A stretch of DNA of 6,048 nucleotides from Bacteroidales bacterium. GTDB taxonomy: Bacteria; Bacteroidota; Bacteroidia; Bacteroidales; UBA7960. The DNA is taken from positions 1-6,048 of the forward strand of contig SKYG01000105.1 of the NCBI GenBank assembly GCA_007128045.1, read 5' to 3'. Both the position numbers and the translations under genes were made by a program. Position 1 is the stretch's first letter, and each line of letters opens with the position of its first letter. The notes below the pieces were generated by a model. That model was not told the origin of the DNA and ran no database searches. It saw nothing but the letters and a program-made list of their open reading frames with translations. Shown piece by piece: positions 1 to 6,048 of the stretch.

Positions 1-2222
1 AGTCTGGTGATATCTGCGATATCTTCTTGCCAGTTTACATATGTTGCCAGGTATTCCAGATTATTACGGGATCCTCCTGAAATGGCGCCGGCTGCAGCCA
101 ACTCATAGGTGCCATCAATTAAAGGAACATCAGGTGCATAAACAATGGCATTTACACCCGAGGCTACGGTCATCTCTTTCAGGTGTCCCAGCAACCCAAA
201 GCCTGTAACATCAGTGCAAGCGCTCACGGGAAAAGATTCCATCGCCAGGGCTGCATGGGCATTTAGGGTAGCCATTATATTACGTGCTGCTTTTTCGATT
301 GTTGCGTCAGCCAGTCCGCGCTTTACGGCAGTAGAGATGATGCCTGTTCCAATTGGTTTGGTCAGAATCAGGACATCACCAGGTCTTGCTCCGGCGTTTG
401 TGATCACTTTATCCGGATGAACCGTTCCGGTTACCACCATGCCAAACTTAGGTTCGGTGTCTTCGACGGTATGACCTCCCAAAACTGGTATTCCTGCTTC
501 TGCTGCTTTGTCGGATGCACCACGCAAAATGTCTTTAAGCACTTGCTGGGGCAGACGGTTGCTGGGAAACCCCACGATGTTTAGCGCGAACAGTGGTTTT
601 GCGCCCATGGCATATATGTCGCTCAGGGCATTGGCTGCCGCTATGGCTCCAAAATCGTATGGGTCATCCACAATGGGGGTGAAGAAGTCGACCGTTTGTA
701 CGATGGCAGTGGATTCGTTGATCTGAACCACCGCGGCATCGTCGGATGTATTGTTTCCAACCAACACGTGCTTATCTGTTACGACAGGCATATCCTTTAG
801 TATCTCTTCCAGGTATTGGGGTCTGATCTTACAGGCACAACCCAGTCCGTGGGTGTATTTTGTAAGCTTGATGGAATGCCGCTCCTCATTGGTATGATGT
901 TGGTTCACCTCGTTCACCGGCATCGGCTTGTTCATCGGCAACTGCTTATTCAAAGGCAACTGCTTGTTCATCGGCAACTGCTTGTTCATCTGCAACGGCT
1001 TGTTCATCTGCAACTGCATACCTTTATCTACATCATATTGTGATGTACCTGTCGTTTGGGTAGGGGGTGGGTTTATGTTGTAATTGCCGGGAGAGAGTCT
1101 GTTAACTGCCTGAATTATTATATGTGCAGCTGCTTCAATTTCCTGGGGTGTATTTTGTTTTCCGGTGGAGAACCTGATGGTTCCCATGGCGTAGTTTTCA
1201 GGCACTTTCATGGCCGACAACACAGGAGATATATCTACATGGTCGGTATGGCATGCTGCTCCGGCAGAGGCAGCTACTTCACTGATCTCATCCAGCAGTG
1301 TGTTCGCTTCAATTCCAGGGAAGCTGATATTGAGCGTATTTGGCAAACGATATTCAGGATGGCCGTTCAATTTAATATCCGGTAACGCCTCTTTCAGGCT
1401 TTTAAAAAGCTGGTCACGGCATTGTATCATATGCGTTGTGTTGACCGCAAGATCACGCAGGGCTATCTCCGCCGCTTTACCCAGTCCGACAATTTCAGGT
1501 ACATTTTCGGTACCTGCACGCAAGTTTTGCTCATGATTGGCACCATGTATCAGTTTTTGCAGTTTGGTGCCTCTGTGAATGTATAAGGCTCCAATACCCT
1601 TAGGTGCATACAGTTTATGGCCTGCCACAGTAAGGAGGTCTACACCCATGTCTCTTACATTGGTTTTTATCTTGCCGACCGACTGTGCTGCATCAGAATG
1701 GAAAGGGATATGATGTTTCCGGGCGATTTTGGCAATTTCTTCTACCGGTTGGATGGTGCCCACTTCATTGTTGGCGTGCATGACCGTGATCAGGATGGTG
1801 TCTGGGGTAATTGCCCTTGCGACTTCTTCCGGATCGAGGATGCCATATTCATCCACCGGGAGATAGCTTACCTGAAACCCTTGAGATTCCAGAAAACGAC
1901 AAACCTCGGTAACTGCCGGATGTTCTATTGACGATGTGATCATGTGGTTTCCCTTACCACGATTCTGGAACGCTATTCCTTTGATGGCGTAATTATTGGA
2001 TTCAGTTCCGCCGCTGGTAAAGACGATTTCATCCGGATAACAATTGAGCAAGGCAGCCAGATGTTGCCGGGCCTCTTCAACAGCTTTTTTTGCCTGCACT
2101 CCGTATTGATGGTTGCTGGAAGGATTTCCAAACAAATCAGTGATGTATAGCTGCATAGCTGATGCCACCTCTGGATCAATGGGGGTTGTCGCGTTGTAAT
2201 CAAGGTATATAAGATGGGTCAT
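1..2222 (-). CDS. selD: Selenocysteine lyase/cysteine desulfurase-selenide, water dikinase fusion (3' end cut by window)
   Basis: One uninterrupted frame runs from an ATG at 2222 off the left edge (740 full codons). Residues 1-375 are a class V PLP aminotransferase: start MTHLIYLDYNATTP, H101, D177 and Q180 in HSDAAQ, PLP lysine K203 in AGHK, catalytic C324 in GAACHTDH. That Cys loop resembles vertebrate selenocysteine lyase more than IscS/NifS (SGSACTS). Residues 376-450 are a Q/P/T/N-rich linker containing hexapeptide repeats. From about 451 the protein is SelD: GLGCACKI with C462, C464 and K465 (E. coli C17, C19, K20), GNNTSDDAAV with D495, LSDIYAMG with D535, GGHTVEDTEP, and TDVTGFGLLGH with D671. 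The frame is cut before the expected QTSGG motif, so roughly 50-60 residues are missing. Inferred role: selenium released by the first domain is passed to the second, which makes selenophosphate in the cytoplasm. The start fits the family N-terminus; no Shine-Dalgarno is seen. Both domain assignments are firm; the Sec-versus-Cys substrate preference is inferred. Confidence 0.93.
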   Translation of the reverse strand, partial: MTHLIYLDYNATTPIDPEVASAMQLYITDLFGNPSSNHQYGVQAKKAVEEARQHLAALLNCYPDEIVFTSGGTESNNYAIKGIAFQNRGKGNHMITSSIEHPAVTEVCRFLESQGFQVSYLPVDEYGILDPEEVARAITPDTILITVMHANNEVGTIQPVEEIAKIARKHHIPFHSDAAQSVGKIKTNVRDMGVDLLTVAGHKLYAPKGIGALYIHRGTKLQKLIHGANHEQNLRAGTENVPEIVGLGKAAEIALRDLAVNTTHMIQCRDQLFKSLKEALPDIKLNGHPEYRLPNTLNISFPGIEANTLLDEISEVAASAGAACHTDHVDISPVLSAMKVPENYAMGTIRFSTGKQNTPQEIEAAAHIIIQAVNRLSPGNYNINPPPTQTTGTSQYDVDKGMQLQMNKPLQMNKQLPMNKQLPLNKQLPMNKPMPVNEVNQHHTNEERHSIKLTKYTHGLGCACKIRPQYLEEILKDMPVVTDKHVLVGNNTSDDAAVVQINESTAIVQTVDFFTPIVDDPYDFGAIAAANALSDIYAMGAKPLFALNIVGFPSNRLPQQVLKDILRGASDKAAEAGIPVLGGHTVEDTEPKFGMVVTGTVHPDKVITNAGARPGDVLILTKPIGTGIISTAVKRGLADATIEKAARNIMATLNAHAALAMESFPVSACTDVTGFGLLGHLKEMTVASGVNAIVYAPDVPLIDGTYELAAAGAISGGSRNNLEYLATYVNWQEDIADITR
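906..1019 (-). repeat. 18-bp in-frame tandem repeat encoding the NifS-SelD linker
   Basis: Five full units of 18 bp lie end to end on the minus strand at 1007-990, 989-972, 971-954, 953-936 and 935-918. They encode MNKPLQ, MNKQLP, MNKQLP, LNKQLP and MNKPMP. A partial unit precedes them (MQLQ, 1019-1008) and a decayed one follows (VNEV, 917-906). They form residues 402-439 of the fusion protein, between the lyase and SelD domains. The unit is a multiple of three, so gain or loss of copies would change linker length without breaking the frame. The units are nearly identical in DNA as well as in protein (mostly ATGAACAAGCAGTTGCCG), which points to recent expansion by slippage or unequal exchange. 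Confidence 0.95.
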
Positions 2223-2251
2223 GTTTACTAGATAGTCAAAATGTCTGAAAG

Positions 2252-2303
2252 CTGAGCGAAACGAAGTCCCGAACGCATGTTCGGGATCTCGTCCAGGTCT
2301 CAG
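2252..2303. repeat. Long imperfect palindrome (REP-like) between mnmH and the fusion gene
   Basis: The core is a perfect 8-bp inverted repeat, TCCCGAAC at 2267-2274 and GTTCGGGA at 2279-2286, around a 4-nt loop. It extends to a 14-position stem (2261-2274 with 2279-2292) with one G-T pair and one mismatch. An outer pair of arms, CTGAG at 2252-2256 and CTCAG at 2299-2303, closes the structure. No T-run follows on either strand, so it is not a typical intrinsic terminator. From memory, similar palindromes are scattered between genes in Bacteroidota genomes; this was not checked here. In the mnmH-to-fusion transcript it would fold just before the fusion start and could act as an RNA stability or processing element. 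Confidence 0.7.
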
Positions 2304-2324
2304 TCATACGTATGTGTGTCATAG

Positions 2325-2344
2325 CGATTGTCGCTGAACAATCG
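2325..2344 (-). other. Hairpin just after the mnmH stop codon
   Basis: A perfect 7-bp inverted repeat (CGATTGT at 2325-2331, ACAATCG at 2338-2344) with a 6-nt loop starts 3 nt after the mnmH TAA in the transcript. No U-tract follows, so intrinsic termination is doubtful. It may protect the 3' end of the mnmH message or weaken read-through into the fusion gene. Only the inverted repeat is observed; any function is inferred. Confidence 0.4.
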
Positions 2345-2347
2345 GGA

Positions 2348-3382
2348 TTATATCAGATTCATGTTATTGCAGTACTCAAGGATCATTGTGGCATTTTCTT
2401 TGGCATCGCTGGTATTTGTTTTGATGGTATGAATCATGGATGGATCTCTCTGCAACAGGTTAAACCCGTAAGATTTATCGTAGTAATATAGGATGATGTC
2501 TGCCGCAGTTTCAAAATCATCCTTCTCAATGGCATCTATGGCTGCTTTGGCGTGTTGTCCTCCAAGTTTTCGATGTATTTTCTCAATACTTGAATTCAGT
2601 AAATTTTTTGGATATCCGGCATAGTCGTTTACCAATCTCTGTATGCGGAGTGATTTGGGCATTTCCAGATAAATAACTGTGCTGCCGATGATTCGGGGGA
2701 ACAGCTTGTCGGGCAGAAATACTGTGCCGATGGTTCGGCTTTCATCTTCTATCCAAACGGGTTTATTGTGAGTAAGCTGTAACCAGGCGTTGCCGAGATC
2801 ATTTTCGAACTGCTCGTTGGTAGGCTGTGAAGGTTGCCCAATGCCCCCAAAGGCAGAACCTTTGTGGTGGGCAATATCTTCAAGGTCAAGGATCTGCTGA
2901 TCCATCTCAAGCATTTGATGCAGGATATCTGTTTTGCCTGTTCCGGTTTTTCCGGACAACACCATTACCGGTAGGTGACTGTCCCAGTTATCACTAATGG
3001 TCTTTCTGTATGCTTTATACCCCCCTTTTAATAAGAAGACCTCAAAGCCAGCCAAAGATAGCAGCCAGGCCATACTCTCCGATCGCATACCCCCGCGCCA
3101 GCAATGCAACAGGATCTGTTTGTCGGGAGCTATTTCCTTGGCACGTTTTACATAATAGGTCAGCTTTTTGCCTGCATAATCAAGTCCGGTCATAATAGCC
3201 GCTTCCCTGCTTTGCTGCTTATAGGCTGTGCCTACGTGCTTACGTTCTTCATCATCAAAAAGGGGCAGGTTGAAGGCTCCGGGTATATGTCCCTGCAAGA
3301 ATTCGGCCGGAGCACGAACATCGATGATGGGTAGCGATTTACACAACTCAACTATATCCTCAGGATTGATTATATGAACCAT
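2348..3382 (-). CDS. mnmH: tRNA 2-selenouridine synthase MnmH/SelU
   Basis: This enzyme replaces the sulfur of 2-thiouridine at tRNA wobble position 34 with selenium, using selenophosphate and passing through a geranylated intermediate. The 344-residue protein is close to the usual length (E. coli about 364) and has both family domains. The N-terminal rhodanese domain has IIDVRAPAEF at 19-28 and the catalytic loop HCWRGGMRS with C94. The C-terminal P-loop domain has Walker A GKTGTGKT at 144-151, followed by HHKGSAFGG (172-180), PSQPTNEQFEN (184-194) and WIEDESRTIG (210-219), all typical of MnmH. The start is the ATG at 3382, 31 bp after the stop of the DUF4349 gene. An AAAGGA lies too far upstream of it to be a normal ribosome site. 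The fusion gene encoding the selenophosphate supplier follows 125 bp downstream, so the two form a coherent selenium pair. Confidence 0.97.
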   Translation of the reverse strand: MVHIINPEDIVELCKSLPIIDVRAPAEFLQGHIPGAFNLPLFDDEERKHVGTAYKQQSREAAIMTGLDYAGKKLTYYVKRAKEIAPDKQILLHCWRGGMRSESMAWLLSLAGFEVFLLKGGYKAYRKTISDNWDSHLPVMVLSGKTGTGKTDILHQMLEMDQQILDLEDIAHHKGSAFGGIGQPSQPTNEQFENDLGNAWLQLTHNKPVWIEDESRTIGTVFLPDKLFPRIIGSTVIYLEMPKSLRIQRLVNDYAGYPKNLLNSSIEKIHRKLGGQHAKAAIDAIEKDDFETAADIILYYYDKSYGFNLLQRDPSMIHTIKTNTSDAKENATMILEYCNNMNLI

Positions 3383-3413
3383 ATTATATAAATTCAGGTC
3401 CTTTACATCTTAC

Positions 3414-4292
3414 CTAATTATTCTTTCTTTTTACGTACATTCTGAAAATCAGCCCAGTAATTATCAGCAATAACCATAATGGCCAGATCCGAACCATTAA
3501 AAGGACTACATCAATAATACTGCTCCATCCTTTTGCGATGGACTGCTTTACTCTTTCCAGGAATTTATCTTTCTTCTCAGGTATGAAGCGAAACTCTTTT
3601 TCCTGTGAGATCATCAGGTTAAGTGTGCTATAAGATACCTGATCCTTCAGGTATCTCAAACGACCTTCAGTACTTTCTATCTCTTCTTCAATAACCCTTA
3701 TCCTATCTTCGATATCCAGGATATCTTTTACCGTCTTTGCTTGTTGCAATAACTCCCTGTAGCGGGTAAGGTAATTCAATTTGCTTAACAATCGACTTTC
3801 AAGGTCAATGAACTGCTCGGTAACGTCTCGCGCATCAATTTCTTTATACAAGATACGTCCGTTACCTGATTCCACACCCGTTATAAAATGCTCAAATTTC
3901 CCTGCCGGAATTCTTATTGTTAGATGGTAGGTCGACTCAGTATCCGTATCAAAGTAGCGTTCGTTGGCGTAATAAGCTGCATGCAGCCCGACAAGAGAAT
4001 CAGTCATTGTCCTGGTTTTATTCAGGTCGTCTGCTTTTATCCCCATGCGACCATCTTTGATCAGTTGCTTTTTGTTAACTTCTTCATAAACGTTTTCTTC
4101 ATGCATTGGAGTTGCAACCGATAAGGCTTGCCTGCTTAAGGTTTTTCCTTCCCCGCCGGTAGCATCCATTTGATACGTTGCGTCCATTTGAACCATAGTG
4201 TCGTCCGTGAGAATGAGCTTCTCATCCGGTGCATTTCTTTTGCAGGCGGCAAAAACCAGCAACAGGATCAGTAGTTTTTTTGAGTACTTCAT
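3414..4292 (-). CDS. DUF4349-type lipoprotein with C-terminal membrane helix
   Basis: The function of this family is unknown. The 292-residue protein starts with a lipoprotein signal (MKYSKKLLILLLVFAAC), a likely lipidated C17 and a slightly atypical lipobox with Phe at -3. Residues 18-75 are low complexity, with QMDAT occurring twice (35-39 and 41-45). The DUF4349 core runs from about 76: QLIKDGRMGIKADDL, LTIRIPAGKFEHF (124-136), DVTEQFIDLESRL (156-168), a probable coiled coil at about 165-215, then EGRLRYLKDQVSYSTLNL (209-226). A hydrophobic helix at about 259-287 is followed by basic MYVKRKNN. Lipid anchor plus C-terminal helix suggests an envelope protein with a periplasmic coiled coil. 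The gene ends 31 bp before mnmH, so cotranscription is possible, but a link to selenium is unproven. It begins 183 bp after the kinase gene, probably with its own promoter. The family assignment rests on recalled motif pattern. Confidence 0.85.
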   Translation of the reverse strand: MKYSKKLLILLLVFAACKRNAPDEKLILTDDTMVQMDATYQMDATGGEGKTLSRQALSVATPMHEENVYEEVNKKQLIKDGRMGIKADDLNKTRTMTDSLVGLHAAYYANERYFDTDTESTYHLTIRIPAGKFEHFITGVESGNGRILYKEIDARDVTEQFIDLESRLLSKLNYLTRYRELLQQAKTVKDILDIEDRIRVIEEEIESTEGRLRYLKDQVSYSTLNLMISQEKEFRFIPEKKDKFLERVKQSIAKGWSSIIDVVLLMVRIWPLWLLLIITGLIFRMYVKRKNN

Positions 4293-4313
4293 ATGATGGT
4301 CATTTTATTGAAC

Positions 4314-4321
4314 GAAAGATA
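4314..4321 (-). promoter_or_regulatory. Possible Bacteroidota -7 box upstream of the DUF4349 gene
   Basis: On the minus strand TATCTTTC lies 22-29 nt before the ATG and matches TAnnTTTG at all positions but the last. I could not find a convincing TTG-type -33 box at the expected spacing. Just upstream is a short inverted repeat, GTAAC at 4332-4336 and GTTAC at 4342-4346, which could be an operator or chance. The surrounding 183-bp gap (4293-4475) also holds a 10-bp palindrome, TGCTTAAGCA, at 4449-4458, but no gene or clear terminator that I can see. Confidence 0.25.
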
Positions 4322-4475
4322 TATCCTTACTGTAACCACATGTTACGACACATTCCGTGCCAATAATGTACAATGTCTGCATGGAGTACTTATTTTAATG
4401 TAGTAGACAACGAATAGAAAGTTATGGCAATCGAAAAGTCTTTCAAGGTGCTTAAGCAATAAGACCAGTGACAGG

Positions 4476-6048
4476 TCACGAAAAATGTTTTTTGATGGCC
4501 TGTAACAGGTCTTTTTGTCGTATGGGTTTGGTGATGTGGTCGTTGCATCCTGCTGCGAAGGCTTTTCCACGATCGCCTGTCATGGCATATGCGGTTTGCG
4601 CAATAATAATGATATCTTTATTGGATTCTCTGATGATGCGGGTAGCATCATACCCATTCATGTCAGGCATCTTTATATCCATAAATACCAGATCAATATC
4701 CTGAAAGGCCTTGACCATATCTACTGCCTGTCTGCCTGTTACAGCATGTAAAAACTCATATGCATGGTCTTCGAGCATGATACACAACAGATCATAAGAA
4801 CTTTGATCATCATCAGCTACCAGGACTTTCAGCTTTTTCGATATTACTTTGTTGTCTGTTGCAGAACTGCCGGAATTTGATTTGATGTTAGCGGGAGTTT
4901 GTTGTCGGCCTGGCAAGGTAAAAAAGAATTCCGAGCCTTTTCCCGGTTTACTTTTTACCCAAATGGCACCTCCAAGCATTTCGGTATAAGCTTTGGCTAT
5001 TGACAAACCCAATCCGGCACCTTCATATCTGCTGCTAAGTGATGTGTCGGCCTGGACAAATCTGTCGAAAATAGAATCGATTTTTTCTTCGGGGATGCCA
5101 ATGCCTTCATCTTTAACAAAGAACTGTACCATGTCTTCCTTCATGGCATATCCAACTTCAATCAATCCGTTATCTGAGAATTTAATGGCATTATTCACGA
5201 GGTTGGAGAGGATGGTAATTAGTTTTTGCGGGTCAGTATCAATATATGTGTCGGTTTCAGGGATAGATAGTTTTATTTGTTTAGCACCGTCAAACTGTTT
5301 GATATCTGGAGAAAATAATTCACATACAAAGTTTAATTGCTCATTTACATTTGTAGCTTCGTCGTTTATCTCGACATGGCCTGATTCAATTTTTGATATC
5401 TCCATCAGGTCATTAATGATGTTAAGCATGCGCTTGCTGCTTTTCTCGATAATAGTTATAAACTTTTCCTGTTGGTCTCCCGACAGATCTGGTTGTTTTA
5501 ACAATTCTGCAAATCCAAGAATGCCGTTCATCGGGGTGCGAATTTCGTGGCTCATATTGGCCAAAAAGGCAGACTTAAGGTGATCACTTTTCTCTGCTTT
5601 TTCTTTGGCTTTTCTAAGTTCTTCCTCGGCTAATTTTGACTGTGTAATGTCTCTGGCAATGCCTTCAATAGCAATGAGTCTGCCTGAGTCATCGAATACA
5701 GGCACATTTTTTTGCTCCATCCAGACCACACTGCCGTCTTTTCTGACCCACCGTAATGCGATTAGAATAGGTCCACTACTAACTTTTTGTTCCAGTTCAT
5801 TAAGGATTTCTATGTCCTCGGGATGCACGAGTATGAATCCCCGCTCGGGGTCTGAATAAAGTTCTTCAGGAGTATAACCTGTGATTATTATTGCAGAGGG
5901 ACTTACATAGGAAAACTTTTGTTCAGGATATAATTCATAGCGGTATATCAGGTCTTCATCATTCTCGGCCAGGCGCCTGAATCTGTTTTCACTTTCTATT
6001 AGTGTTTGTTGGGCTTTCAGGCTTTCAATATTTAGTTTTTTAATCCGA
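4476..6048 (-). CDS. Hybrid sensor histidine kinase, PAS-HisKA-HATPase-REC (5' end cut by window)
   Basis: The frame is open to the right edge and gives 523 residues of the C-terminal part; the true start is outside. In order: a short helical stretch, a PAS domain (from ENRFRRLAEND, with YVSPSAIIITGYTPEEL) and its PAC end (WVRKDGSVVWME, GIARDITQSK); a coiled linker; HisKA with SHEIRTPMNG and phospho-acceptor His at 5547-5549; a HATPase domain with N box NLVNNAIKFS, G1 DEGIGIPEE, F box FDRFVQ and G2 GAGLGLSIAK; then a linker and a receiver domain with acidic residues VADDD, phospho-acceptor Asp at 4677-4679 (VFMDIKMPDM), AQTA Thr and ITKP Lys. All catalytic motifs are intact, so it should autophosphorylate and pass phosphate to its own receiver. 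No membrane segment is visible in the part present. The ligand and output are unknown; there is no DNA-binding output domain. Nothing ties it to the selenium genes besides position. Confidence 0.96.
   Translation of the reverse strand, partial: RIKKLNIESLKAQQTLIESENRFRRLAENDEDLIYRYELYPEQKFSYVSPSAIIITGYTPEELYSDPERGFILVHPEDIEILNELEQKVSSGPILIALRWVRKDGSVVWMEQKNVPVFDDSGRLIAIEGIARDITQSKLAEEELRKAKEKAEKSDHLKSAFLANMSHEIRTPMNGILGFAELLKQPDLSGDQQEKFITIIEKSSKRMLNIINDLMEISKIESGHVEINDEATNVNEQLNFVCELFSPDIKQFDGAKQIKLSIPETDTYIDTDPQKLITILSNLVNNAIKFSDNGLIEVGYAMKEDMVQFFVKDEGIGIPEEKIDSIFDRFVQADTSLSSRYEGAGLGLSIAKAYTEMLGGAIWVKSKPGKGSEFFFTLPGRQQTPANIKSNSGSSATDNKVISKKLKVLVADDDQSSYDLLCIMLEDHAYEFLHAVTGRQAVDMVKAFQDIDLVFMDIKMPDMNGYDATRIIRESNKDIIIIAQTAYAMTGDRGKAFAAGCNDHITKPIRQKDLLQAIKKHFS

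Noticed and set aside
906..1019. CRISPR array
   Set aside because: The 18-bp units are contiguous with no spacers and lie in frame inside a coding sequence.
816..1043. Plus-strand frame with a repetitive Val-His/Leu-rich peptide
   Set aside because: The repetition is the mirror of the 18-bp linker repeat in the fusion gene; the minus frame carries recognisable enzymes on both sides.
1056..1931. Plus-strand frames of 104-109 codons
   Set aside because: All are antisense to the lyase domain, which has a full set of family motifs in the minus frame.
2223..2250. Separate promoter for the fusion gene
   Set aside because: A TTTG occurs upstream on the minus strand, but the TA half of the TAnnTTTG box is missing.
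2252..2303. Intrinsic terminator for mnmH
   Set aside because: The stem is strong but no T-run follows on either strand.
4449..4479. Terminator after the histidine kinase
   Set aside because: There is a 10-bp palindrome (4449-4458) and a GTGAC/GTCAC inverted repeat overlapping the stop codon, but no T-run, and the second has only a 2-nt centre.
4993..5583. 196-codon open frame on the plus strand
   Set aside because: It is antisense to the HisKA/HATPase region of the kinase, whose motifs are intact, and its translation shows no recognisable domain.
5826..5828. ATG at 5828 as the start of the kinase gene
   Set aside because: It falls in the middle of the PAS domain, and the frame stays open with PAS-like sequence to the window edge.

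Overview
The window carries four genes, all on the minus strand, so transcription runs from the right edge to the left. In order they are a hybrid sensor histidine kinase (5' end outside the window), a DUF4349-type lipoprotein with a C-terminal membrane helix, the tRNA 2-selenouridine synthase MnmH/SelU, and a long open frame (3' end outside the window) that joins a selenocysteine lyase/cysteine desulfurase to selenide, water dikinase (SelD). I saw no tRNA, rRNA, CRISPR array or insertion sequence.

The protein sequences, the lack of strong Shine-Dalgarno sequences before the starts, a possible TAnnTTTG-like -7 box and a long palindromic intergenic repeat suggest a Bacteroidota genome. This is an inference from style, not a database match.

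The left half is a selenium locus. The N-terminal half of the fusion should release selenium from selenocysteine (or mobilise it through cysteine desulfurase chemistry). The SelD half would turn selenide and ATP into selenophosphate, and MnmH would use selenophosphate to convert 2-thiouridine to 2-selenouridine at the wobble position of tRNAs for Lys, Glu and Gln. Selenium release, activation and use are thus encoded by two adjacent genes. No selA, selB or selC is visible, and the SelD active-site residue is Cys rather than Sec. The window therefore supports the tRNA-selenouridine trait and says nothing about selenoprotein synthesis.

The most notable feature is the join between the two fusion domains: a low-complexity linker containing an 18-bp tandem repeat that encodes a hexapeptide of the type MNKQLP. 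The 125-bp gap between mnmH and the fusion gene holds two hairpins, one of them long and resembling a dispersed palindromic repeat. The right half holds an ordinary PAS-HisKA-HATPase-REC kinase and the DUF4349 protein. The DUF4349 gene lies only 31 bp upstream of mnmH and may be cotranscribed with the selenium genes.
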